Source of the DNA: Paragonimus westermani
Taxonomy: Eukaryota > Platyhelminthes > Trematoda > Plagiorchiida > Troglotrematidae
DNA length: 64,000 nucleotides
NCBI GenBank assembly: GCA_008508345.1
Contig: QNGE01000141.1
Coordinates: forward strand, 238,119-302,118
Direction: 5' to 3'
Part shown: in pieces, positions 12,612 through 24,600 of the stretch
How the letters are laid out: each line of letters begins with the position of its first letter
Position numbering within the stretch: the stretch's first letter is position 1
Program-made: the position numbers and the translations under genes
The notes under the pieces: model-generated
Seen by the model: the letters and a program-made list of their open reading frames with translations, nothing else
What the model was told of the DNA's origin: nothing
The model's database searches: none

Positions 12612-15600
12612 GTATGCAATCCAAAACTTTCACTCACCTTCACTGTGTGTCCATATGCTGGATTTTGAGTGTTCAACGTCAGATCAGAGGAGGTTATTAT
12701 CAAGCCTGTCTTAGTGCGTTCTACAGAATTACATGTCTGAACACAGACGCAGAATACGATGGCACTGTCGTGCCATTTACCGCCTAACACAGATTGACCA
12801 TGAATTCAAACGTGTTTATTTTAACTTGCAACTGAATATTTTGATAAACATTAAAGAGCTGCTGGCTAATATGGTGTAGTGCACATATCTAGGTTTTCTG
12901 GGGAGATGAACAGTTGGTTAATCTAAATACTTATCTCCTTCGAAAACAAAGATTCGCAAAAAAATTTTAGCAACTGTGTGAGTAGACCATATACTCATGC
13001 ACGGTGAGCAAACTTTTCAATGTAGTCTGAGTTGTTTATCAATGCTGTTGACCACGGACTTAACTTCATACAAAGTCGAAAAACACGACTCATCTGTGGC
13101 TGGTTCGAAAACTCGCAGAAATCTGGCGTATTCCCTGAAGTAAGTAACAGAGCAGTTCTTCTGTTTGTCCACGAGCAACGTGATGGAAAGTCCAAATTGC
13201 GTGGTCAACTTTACTTCATACCCAACACAAACATCAAGCACTGTAACCCACAACCTTTGAATAAGTGTCCGACTGGCAGTAACCGATAACTAGACTGCGG
13301 GGTCCAGTTCACGCCAGTCGGATAACAGAACGTGCGTTACTCGTTTGTTGTCGCTCATCATGTATTCACGAGCAGGCCGCCAACATCCTGTGGTTGATTT
13401 GGAACATTGCGAAGAACCGAATGAACCTTACGGCGCGTGGTCGAAAATCGCCTACGTGATTCGTGGATGCCCCTAAACAACCGGGTAGAAAAAGCTGTCC
13501 AACAGTTATCTGGCGGTTACTGGGGCCAGTCTGTTGAAATCACCGACCTTCTGTGGTTCTTGGGAGGCGAAGGATTATCTTCAGTTGACGAGACAATTTT
13601 CACAGTAAAATGTTACAACAGCAGAGTGATCGTAATGATGTCGCTGTCATATTTAAATTGCAATATTTTTCCCATTTTCTCGTTCACAGAAATCGCCTTT
13701 TTCATACAACATATTATAGAATAACCCCACTCTGTTTTTTTTACAGCCGATGGACTATGTTCATCAGGCACTTTTTCCAATTGAAACCGCGTGTGTGAAA
13801 GTTGCGCATCAGATTTCCGGCAGTTATAAAATATAGATTTCAGAAACATCCAAGTGAATAATAGGGATGAAGTTAGAATCAACACTTGCCAAAAAGAAAT
13901 GGACTCTGTATGCCAAACTTTCTGAAAAAAATAATACCCCAACTTATTATTATGTTCTAGACCCCTGCTTTCTGCTGCAGTGGTAAGTTAGTTACAATTT
14001 CCTCGTAACATTGATAACCACTTTTCAAAGATCACCTTTTTATTCAAATATAATTTGAAGACATTGAAATGTGATAGGTCCACTGGATAATTCGTGACTC
14101 GTAGCAATGTTTCGTTCACATTCTAGTGTTAAATGACAGGTTTAGCAAAAATTGTTGTCTGTAACTGTTAAGTACAACGAAACGATTTAAACTGCCTTTA
14201 TTCTGTTTTCTTCGTACCATATGATTTCCTTGTAGCATATTAACGGAATATCGCAAATTAATCACTTCCATTTGTGTACTGCATGTTTCATATGGCTGCT
14301 AACTATGCATTCTAGGTGAGTAGCACAAATTCTGCTAAACGATATTCATGTTCTTAAGAATGACCGTCCTACTTGACCAGGAGGTACTGTGATTCGAGTT
14401 GTTGTTCATTGGATCAATGACGTGGAATATTTTGAGGCGAGACAATTTTCCATATCAATAAAAGATTTTAAAAAGGATCAGCGAAGAACTTGAAAATTTG
14501 TGGATGTTGCACGATATCTCTAACCGGTACTTGGGGGATATTGAAGCATCCAAACGGAGAGGGGACTGCTAATCAGCGGACTAGTGATCGTCTTCAAACC
14601 TTACAGCCCCTTTTGTGTCTGACCATTTCCTAAATATTGTAGTTGTGAGTACGCAAGGTCTGGCGAAGAGAGCGGTTAGATTATGTGCAGAATACGTAAC
14701 TAGGCATCATAAACTGATAATTTTTACAATTGATCATATAAATACAGTATACGCAAAGCTGTTCGTTTACATAAGACATTTACATAAACCAAGTGGCGAA
14801 GTATCAGATACCGGAAAACATTTAGACTGCGGTAGTCAGAACGACAACGGATAATCGAGTCGCTAATATACCCACAAGTGAATCATTGGTTCCCATCATT
14901 ACATTTGAAGATGGACAACAGTAGCACGCAAGATATCTTGTACAACGACATTTCGTTCGCACCTCATTGGTTAACCTTGCGAAGTCAACATGCATATTAT
15001 ATAGTTGGGGGGTGGGTGGGCAACTAGCAGGGCGAAATCAAATTTGTCATGTACGAGATAGTCAGGTAGTCCGTCAGTCGTTGAAATTTGTGATAAAACA
15101 GTCTAATATTTCAATTTTGAAAGAATATGTAAACGAAGTGGAATCGAAGAGTAGCTGTCGTACCCTTATCAGCATAGAAAAATGCTAATCACAAGCTGTC
15201 TCTAAGAACATATATTGGAATTCGGTCGACGTGTTGAGTCGACTTCCACAAAACTGAATGCCCGCTTTAGTTTGCGACTAGAGAACATCTGATGGCCTTC
15301 TTTAGGTCCATTGAGCGATTGGCCTGTAGAGGTTATTTTTATCTACATTTTGATTTGTTTTTGTTAATGCGAATAAGTAGACAGAATCAAAGGTCCTCCA
15401 TAAGAAAAAAAAATTACGAAATGACTCGAACAGTTTCACACTCTTATCAATTAAAAAAGTGAAAAACTACCAACTTTTCTATTCGACCCCTGCCAGCTCG
15501 AAACACGCTAAACCAGAACATCAGACATTATACGTTTAGGTATTCACTGTTAAATTGTAATCAGTATCAGTGGTAACCGTCCATCTCTGATCGTCGAGCT

Positions 15601-16454
15601 ACGTGTAGCCCGAAAGTGGGTCGCAAAATTGAAAACTAGCTCGGACCCAAATGTCTCTACGGTGTTACTAGAGACTGAATGATAAATACGTTGAGGAAAC
15701 CCCAGTCATCCCAAACAATAATAAGGTGCAAGGATTAAACCTTCGGCTGGTGCATGGAATATGAAATACAAATGGAGAGATGGAGTAGGTCCCTCTTTAA
15801 GGGACCATCAAATTTACATCAGTTTCAGCTGTCTCCGACAGAAAACGGAAGGTAGCTGCGAAAGCATGTAAGCTAGCGACAACTCTTGTGCGTGCTCTCC
15901 TCTTTCGTGTACAACTGGAAAAAGAACTTTCAAGACAATTGCTCATGTGGACGCTTATCAGATGTTGTGTAGATGATGAGACAGTTTTACAATTATCTAC
16001 TAGCAGTTCCTGTTTCAGACTGAGGGCTAGCAGGGACATCTGGTGGTTTAGAAATCAAAGTCACATGGACTCTATAGTTTGAACAAATACGTACAAACAC
16101 AAAGTGAATTTGCGTTCACAAAGTACGAAGATACTGTGACTCTATTCTGGCCACCAAATTAAAAAATTATGTAACTATTTATTCATGAAATATATTTGCA
16201 GATATAGACCCAAAGTGCTGCGCAAGTAGTAAGTATTACCGACATCTACAGACTACTGCCGATGTTAACAGTAGTGCAACAGACATGTGAATTTTAAGCA
16301 ATTCATCTTTCGGCAGTTGCTAACTTTAACGAATTTACCGGCGATTGCATGCACACAGACTTTATATTTTCCTGAATTTCTGCACGCCCAATTAATAAAT
16401 CATTTCAGTTATCCACATGTGCTTGGTCTTTTCTGTTCAATGCTTTGCGCACAG
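12612..16454. other. No supported gene; probable intron or intergenic DNA
   Basis: Nothing is recognisable except a stretch at 15800-16080 that is open on both strands. The last bases, a pyrimidine-rich run followed by CACAG at 16450-16454, form the acceptor of the strong exon that follows. At least part of this stretch is therefore likely to be the upstream intron of that gene. Confidence 0.45.
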
Positions 16455-17701
16455 GCATGCAGCCAGTAATCGACCATGGTTGTCTATCACTGAATAATCC
16501 ACTGGATGCAGTAACAAATGATCTGTTAACCCAACAAGAAAACTTCGTCCCAAAACAGGGAAACTTTTATTTGGCTAATTCGTCGGTTGTGGATAGCCCG
16601 TGCCCGCTAGTGGAACGGACTGCAAGGCTCAACGGAGGTCCATTTTTATCACTTCTGGGAAACCAAACCCATTCAAGTTGCCATTCTGAAAATACTATTG
16701 CAACTGCCGACACACTGAAAGCACTACCAGCAACGTTTAAAAAACGAAATCTTAGCCAACTTGGAGTGATGCAGGTTAATACAGATGTGTATGCCTTAGA
16801 AACAAAAACACATAAATTGTGGCAGTTTTATCATCCGATCGCCAAACGACGGGGTTCAACTGATGAAATGGATTCCGCGATAATTTCCCCAGAGTTGTCG
16901 CAATTCAACCGAGATGATGATAAGAACTCATGCTTCGAAAATGATTACTCGTCAAAAGTGATTACCGTCTGCTGCCAACCTACACCCAAATCACAATGTA
17001 ATCCTTTAATGCCCGTTTGTTACCATTCTCCACTCTCACCAACCTGCAGTACACAACAAATTACCAACAAATGCGTTCCGCATAGTTGTGAGCCTACGCG
17101 AGTTCACAAGGTGACTAGTGAAACACTCAGCCCTCTGGGTTCTCCTTCATGCCAAGAACGAGAGATCAGTTTATTGACAGGTAATCTCACCTCCTGCCTT
17201 TACCCAACCAACAGCCCAATTTTCTTTTCTCCTGTTCCTAATTCGCCAAACCGCATACGTACGTTTGGTGAACACAAGTGTCAGTCGCAGCCAGCGTATA
17301 TCCTCAAGCGTAATCATGTAACATCCAGTCCAATAAGAACCCCTATTTTACCAACACCAGCATTTCGGAATAGTCCGTATCCTTCTGGACGCAGAGAGAA
17401 GCACAATCGTGAATTGTTTGATTACGTTTACGATGTTAATTCTCTCAGAAAACATAGCACACCGCCCCCGGTTCACAGTACCGCTATCATTAACAACAAC
17501 GTTTCCCAGCGCAGTTCAAAAAAGTCGGAGACGATGAAAACGAAGTTTAATACCAAGAGTACTTGCACTCGGAGATCGGAACGAAACTACGCTGCTGAAT
17601 GCCTGGATTTGGAAGAGACGCCGTGGAAACACAGTCCTACTGATTCGACTAGCATAAACGATAACTCTGTTGGAATCAGAAATGAATACTTTTTAGACAG
17701 G
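16455..17701 (+). CDS. Large coding exon of a Ser/Thr/Pro-rich, probably disordered protein
   Basis: This is by far the longest open frame in the window and is bordered by good splice signals: a pyrimidine-rich tract ending CACAG at 16454, and AGG|GTGAGT with the donor GT at 17702. From the first Met (16457) it encodes 415 residues; the reading frame ends at the donor in phase 0, and the intron would add only two residues before a stop. If the Met is not the start, the exon enters with two bases of a split codon. The protein is rich in Ser, Thr, Pro, Asn and Cys. It has clusters of SP/TP dipeptides (LSPLGSPS; FFSPVPNSPNRIR; SSPIRTPILPTPAFRNSP) that look like proline-directed kinase sites, and basic patches late in the chain (SGRREKHNR, CTRRSERN). 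No enzyme motif, signal peptide or membrane segment is visible. It is probably a regulatory or scaffold protein. The family is not recognised, and its other exons were not identified. Confidence 0.8.
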
Positions 17702-20700
17702 GTGAGTTGAAGTTAGCTAGACTTCCGTTTGACGGAATGTGATTCATTGAACCATGAAGCTCACTGAAGTTCGCACCAAACACAATAGAAAAAATCAGAC
17801 GTTGAAGGGAAAAATACCTGCCATTTGATTGTCAAATTTGTATAGAAACGCGTTTTGCATGCGTTAACTATACACGAGCGAAGAAAAAACAAATGATAAC
17901 TGTTTCATCAGGTTGTGAAATCTAATCATTGGAACGTTACAAATCTCAAAACAGTACGACTAAAACAGCAGCTTAAAGTTCGACGGCTACTGTCTGACAG
18001 CTGGCTAATGTGATGAGTCACGGTTTTCCAACTTACAGAGAAGTCATAGCTATGAAATCATCTATTCTACTCAACAGAACTATTGCCGTCTTTTTATTAA
18101 ATGTTCCGCCAACCTAAAGAGGACTCAAACATCAACGTGACTGCGTGTTTGCACATGACACTTCAGTTGTGCCTGATATGGTACGTGTGGTAGTAATCAG
18201 AACGGCTGTTTCAAGAAAACATGGACTTGTGTTCAAATCGCAGTCTTACCAAGGACAGGCGTCCTGTTGTGAAGTTACTAGAACAAAACTCGGATATATT
18301 GCTGAGTTTGGAACAAGACAAGTTATATCAGAGGCCGTATGTTCTGAAGTTCCAGATGATCCAATAACTTAAAAATATAACTACACCAGTATAGAATCTT
18401 TCATAGAAACATCTCACTGGTAGTTTACAGCGGCAACAGTGAAATGTGCTCTCACATACTACCTGTGTGACTGCAATTCGGGCGATAGAAAATCCGGTCA
18501 CAATTTGTTTTCTTACCTAGATGAATCAGTCACTCTCATTTCGCACCACTAAAGTACAATTAATCACTAATGTGAACTTTTACCAATATATCACGTTCAG
18601 TGAAAAGGAAATGAATCTGAGTCCGATGAAGGGGTCATCTTTACTTGCACATTTTGGGCTGTACCGCAACATATCAGCTACTGAAACCTTTCTGCGGGAG
18701 CCCATATTTCTTCAGTGGATACGGCAAAATTGTACCCTATTCCGATTTTGAAAGGGACTTTGGGTACACAGAGCTTCTTCTAAAGCAGAAGCTACTGGTC
18801 TTTGCTGACAGGGGTGCATATATACCTCGTGCCAAAACACCGAACAATTATTTGTCAGCACAACTAAAACCTTTGGGAAAAAGGGAGTTAAACCAGCTGA
18901 ATTAATCCGTAGTGATTTTTAACTTCATGCAACATCAGAGGCACAGATTGGCTAGAATTATTATCAAATTTCTCCCAACAGAACGGGTCGCTCAATCTTT
19001 CCACCCACCTACTGGTAGGTTTCTAGCGTGCAGAACTATTTTAGGTGGCCTCAGCAAGCTTTAGATAGACTGGATGTCTTGAACAGTTCCAATTTCGCCT
19101 TTTTTCAATCAATTTGTGTTTCACCTCGCTGGATCAACACTAAACAGTTTGAAATATGTGTAAATCAACGACTTTTTATTCATTATCTTCCAGACAACGA
19201 AAAGTTGAACTGGCTGAAAAATTGGCAACTTACTAGAGAATTACGAATAACGGGAAGCTGATTGACTAGTACCCATCCACACCACAGCTGGCAAACAACC
19301 ACATACAGCTAACCAGCGGAACCGAGCAGTAATAAGTAGACTGTCAAATCTAATTATTTAGAGGAAGACGAATCGTAAAAAATTAGACTTTGGCCGGAGT
19401 CGAACCACTGACAGAAACAGTATGCCAATATACGGAAAAAGACTGTTTCATATTAGTTAATAATCCATGATAAAGCTTTGAAATATGGCATTTCTGAGTT
19501 TTCAGCATGGTCTGGTCACTCAGCTGGTAGAGCTCTCGCCCCAATCGGACATGCTGTTTCTCTCAGTGATTCGAATACAACCGAAACCCGGATTTTTTAG
19601 ACTGGGTTCACCAAGCTCCACATGTTTGGCACACAATGAAGGAGCAGTCAACCACTTTTAACTTATCATTGATGACGTGGATAACACGCGGCTCCTCAGA
19701 ACATGAGAACCGACTAGCTAAAAAGTTGTGCAGTCTTTTGAGTCATTTCTTATACTCAGGGTTTCGTTTTGTGTCAAAGTGGAGCCCGTCTGTGAACGAA
19801 GACATATTATGACTTAATGCTAGATGACTATCTATATAGCTGTCCATACGGTCCCTTCAACCCAGCCTTAGTCAAAGCGAAATCGTATAATCATCCAGTA
19901 TTACGGAAAACCTAACGCTGCGAACACATTTAGTAACTTGACTATCAGTGTACTTAATTTAGTCACAGAAAGTGCTCCGGAGACGCAAGCCTCAAAATAG
20001 AATGCAGTCTGGCCTTTCTGTTGATAATGCGGTGGACTCCATCATCGACAGCAGCTAAGTTCATTGAAAGCCTTTTGTTAAATGGAGATATTGCCAATGA
20101 GTGAGTGTGCAGTCGGTCAAAAACTAAGACCTTTTCTTGAAGCCACCACGCTGTCCACCAAAGAGCTCACTAGAACACCACAGTATTTTACCAAAAATCC
20201 ACAGTCGATGAGACACGGCCTCATTATATGTCATCAAGGTGAAGCGAATTCGCAAAAGGATACCATATAAGGTCCACTGCATAGTCCATAATTTATTGAT
20301 GTCTCATCGTAACCAACGGCAACGTCAGGGGTTGAAGTCGAGTTTCATATAGCTGGTAGCCACTGTCGCCCTTATTTTCCCCCCACATGGCTACTGAATG
20401 ATCAAACAGGTATATTAATTAGTCACCGAATTTTATTTTTCAGAAACCGTTTAGCACAACCCAGACCAATGCAGTTATTTACTTTCAACAACTAAGCTCC
20501 GTTCAGCGTAACATCCGTTTCAAGTTCAGAGACTTAACAACGTATTGTGATGTACCGTGACCTTCCACAAGCATTTCAAGCAGTGCATATGTCCGCTGAA
20601 AATCGGTAACACAAAACGCTTCTAGTAGTTTTCTAAAATTCTTATCATTTGTAATATGTTAGTTCCTATGGACATGCTTTGAGTAAAAGGTGTTGTTAGT

Positions 20701-21423
20701 GGGTAGGACGGAATAACCTAATCGATATCCCTAATCTTACAACGTGTAGGGTCCAGTGTTTTTAACAAACCCTTAGTAGGTGACAAATTGGACCGTGCGG
20801 ACATCACTTCCTAAGAGAGAGACTGTAGGACTTTGAATTAGAAGAAACTGCATACATTGTCAGTGTAGCTACTCTTGCAACTGCTCGGCTGTCAGAAAGG
20901 ATCGCTTGACTGTAGGAATACAGCGCAAAAATAAGCTACGCCAGAACACTATTCCAGATTCCAACACGACAGGTGCGCCAGTAATATCTATAATCTCCAC
21001 CACTTAGCCGTGCATCGTGGTATACGCAGACTGTGTCTGGTACAACCGACAATTGTTTGATCTCACGTAAGTGCTGTTGATGAGGCAGATGGCGTCAGTT
21101 TACACCAAACTTACGGCTAGTTTGAAAACCGCTGTAAAAACGATCTGATTTCTGATACACAGAGCAAGGAAGTGGCTCCGCCTGAACCAGCTGCGCTGAT
21201 CCAGATAATATGAACCATAAAAGTGAAGGCGAAATTAAGTGATTTGAAAGTTAGTGGTTTCCTGTGGACTAATGATTAGTGTAGCCCTTTGCAATGTAAA
21301 CAATTAGAGTTTGTACTTCTCTAACATAGTAGCTAGGCGTGTGGGTAAAATTGGGCACAAACTTTTACAAACAAAAGTTACGAGTACTCATTAATTGGAC
21401 AGCTGAGTGAAAAGATGACATAC
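17702..21423. other. Downstream intron or intergenic DNA, no further exon recognised
   Basis: The stretch begins with the GTGAGT donor of the large exon. Apart from a tRNA-like repeat at 19505-19640, nothing could be assigned. A second tRNA-like hint (GTGTGGTAGTAATC near 18187, TGTTCAAATCGCA near 18230) is too weak to call. Confidence 0.4.
19505..19640 (+). repeat. tRNA-derived SINE-like repeat
   Basis: A box A-like sequence (CACTCAGCTGGTAGAGC, about 19517-19533) and a box B-like sequence (GTGATTCGAATAC, about 19566-19578) sit at tRNA spacing. They are followed by an ACCCGGATTTTT tract similar to the one after the tRNA-like unit at 52541. The B-box is imperfect and the acceptor stem does not pair, so this is read as a SINE head and not a working tRNA gene. 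Confidence 0.45.
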
Positions 21424-21605
21424 CGATTCCCGCGATTTTTAGCATAACATTTTCTGCTTTCACTGATGAAATTACTACTCTGCTCAGAAGACAATGACAC
21501 CACCTCTTCTGGCTTGACATTTATTGTAAGTTGTTTGAATGAATTTAAACCAACATGTCCCGGTGAAAGTGAATGTTGCATTTCAACATCTTTTAATCTC
21601 CTCCA
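21424..21605 (-). CDS. Possible internal coding exon, function unknown
   Basis: On the - strand, 60 codons plus two bases are open, starting after an AG (ATATAG, with an in-frame TAG just upstream) and ending ATCG before the consensus donor GTATGT (bases 21423-21418). The peptide begins WRRLKDVEMQHSLSPG and includes VKPEEVVSLSSEQSS; its composition is that of a real protein. It would enter in phase 0 and leave in phase 2. The acceptor has only a weak pyrimidine tract. No domain is recognised and no neighbouring exon could be linked to it. Confidence 0.33.
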
Positions 21606-24600
21606 CTATATCGACTTTCGGCAACAAAGTCTTCAACTGTAATCTGTGTACGACCTGCTTTCAATACTAACTGCCTTGAAGGTTAAAGTGCGTCATCATA
21701 AAGAACATCCGTCCCCTGATCGTGTGACAGCAATAACCAAGCCATGCTGGAGCAAGCACAAAACGCATGTATATCTGTGCGTGTAGTGTTCAGTTGATCG
21801 ATCTATTCATTGTGAAGGTAGAAACGGTCCTGTTTCCCGGGTATTTGTACTCGCAGTGCGTATTTTGTAAAACGTACTTTAGTTTCCCTTAACTGTCGAT
21901 GAGCTCAGTGCAACGGGTGAAGAATGTGAGGCGTGTTTCATTTCTGGTAGTTGGACATTGTGACACCTGCATATCTCATACTCAGTAAAGTAGAGAACAT
22001 GACAAAAAACTGTCCTTACCACTTGCACAGAATAGTTCATACAGTTTCAAGACTCCGACCGAGCACTTCATGCAGTTGTGAGGAAGTGGTCATGTCTCCA
22101 TTTGTTGATTGAACATTTCTAACTTCAGACCGCACTGTTCTCATCTAATGACAAACCATATGTATAGGTATATATAATCAGTATCTGCCGTACAGATATT
22201 GCTGACCGGTTTTCAGGAGTTCACGTAAACCGTTACAAACACACTTGTTCCAGGTTTATCGAAGCACTAAAACCAGTCTAAATTGTTTCCGTGAAATTGA
22301 TTTTTCATGCCGATAGTAAACGCCAGATTGATTTCGTTGACTTTCAAGCTTCCTTTTCTGGTGAGGCAGAAGAATTCAGGTGGTATCCCATGATTTGGTA
22401 GATAGACGCATTAACTTCCAATTTCTGGTAACCAAACACTAGGACACCTACTAACGAGTCGTTATCTCGTGGATAGATCTCTGGCCTACGAATCTGGCAC
22501 TTCTCTACCGGTTGCGAGGGCAACTCCCAGGCTTCCATGGCACTGCTAAGACCAAACATAACAAACAATCCACCCATCCACCCGTGGTCACTAGGATCAA
22601 CCATCTGCAAATACCATACGGTATAGTCTTTCATGCGGTTTATCGATTGGATTTTAGTTGAAATGGTTTGTAGATTCGTAATGCGATAACGTTAGCAACA
22701 TCGAACATGCAATACCGAACAACTAGCTGAGAATACCAGGAAAGTTAACACACTGGAATATTTTGGGGATATGACGCAAAAATCCTGATCTTAAAGTCAT
22801 TACAACCTACCAATTTTGCTGGGATGAATCGTGAGCAACTTCATGCAGCAAGCGTTTCTGCCACTGAGTCGACTATATCCTTGATGCAGAAGGGAATCAG
22901 GTTATATCCTCGAGCAGTTTGTTTGTCTCTGTTGTATGCACTTTTTATACAGTACTATTTTCATGGCACCGATAAACAGATGCGAACAAAATTTGTCGTG
23001 ATATTCGGTAAGTGTTTGCTTTAGGTCCTGATGAGTTGCATGAAAGGAGGCAGGTGTGTTACGGATGAAAATTCTATACTAACCGCACTTATATTCTTTT
23101 TCTGGTAATTATCCACAATTGGTTTTATGGTTCTAAATCTCCTAAACCATCATAAATGGCCACTGCTGAGTTCAAATCATTATTGCACCCGAAATTGCGT
23201 GAGGGTGGTTTATTGTAGACAGTGGACCAAGTAGGAGACGGAAACGGGTGTGCGACAAACTATCGTCACACAGTCAGGAAAAGAGGAGGTCCTAAAAATC
23301 TATTGGAGTCTTCATAAAATAGGCTGGCCATAACAATAGTCAAATGTGACGATGAGTTAAACGTGGTCTTATTTTTTTTAAATAATGCAAATTATTGCGC
23401 CTGAATACCGTCTTTAATAGGTTGTTTAAAGTAAGACTGTTGTTCTGTGCATGATTGTAAGGCGATTAGGCATGGATGTGATCTATATGTGTATTGTTGT
23501 CTCTGACGATGACGATCATTTTTGCTACTCATTTCGTAGTTAGATCATATTCTGAAGAATGATTTGTTTGTTTACAGTCCATTCATCACGACACGGACCG
23601 TGGCCCACATATGCTAATCTGCTCTCATGGATCACATGAAACCGAACTAACCTCCAACCCCAGCCCGTACGACAATGAGCAGACGAATTACATATCCACC
23701 CCTGTTTCCCAAAGGTAGCAGTCTGACTAGTTGCCCTCTTTTTACTGCGAAGCAATCAAGTGAACATAAAATGAAACAATGGCAGTCATGTCACAAAATC
23801 TCTTCGTTCATGGAGTCTTCTCAGTCCAGTTGTGTTATGCAATACAGTGTCATTAGCGCCGTTACGTACATCTGTTATTAAAAGAATACATCCAATTCTG
23901 ATTGAACTTATGTCGGTATTCACCTATCACTGATTTGTTAACTCCACCGTCATTTTTCATAATAAGCGACGTGGTAAACACGCCGCACACTTTGAGACGC
24001 AAACGTTACCTAATGAAGTTTAAATCAATTAACTTATGAAAACATTCAACTTACGCGGTCACCGTTCTGTGGCATAAACTGTCTTTGCTCAGAGAATTGT
24101 TGGCCACTAGAAAGAATTGCTGAGTTGTGTAGGATTGCACAGCCTTAATCGCTCACACTTCCTCGTACAACCGATATGTCTCACCCTTCGATGTCAGACA
24201 TATATATATATCTACTGTACCACTCACGACGAGTATTCTAATTACCATCGTGTGTTATCCGTCGTAGAGACGTTGAAGAGTGTCACTTATTCCAGTATTT
24301 GTGATGCAACCGAACAACACTGTTGGGAAACACACAGTGTATGCATTTACTTGGACAAAACTGTTGATTACTCCTACGAGCTGCAATCCGAGAGATGGAC
24401 GACTGATCTCAATACATAGCTGATCAGTTGCTCGAAGGACTGGAAAAATTTGGCTTCTGCAGAGCTTCCTGACGCCGTTCTATAACTAACCAGAGTGTAC
24501 GGTTGTCACTAATACTGACCGCAAAGTTTATCAAATCATCTGTTACAGTATCAAGTGATCATATCTATTCGATACTGTTTACCAGTTTAAACAATAGCCC

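Noticed and set aside
13437..13942. Overlapping frames of 95-109 codons on both strands
   Set aside because: No splice consensus, no motif, and mutually overlapping; probably non-coding.
18180..18270. Weak tRNA-like boxes
   Set aside because: Spacing is roughly right but both boxes deviate and no related copy was recognised.
24195..24215. TATATATATAT run
   Set aside because: A short simple repeat with no nearby gene start; nothing suggests a promoter.
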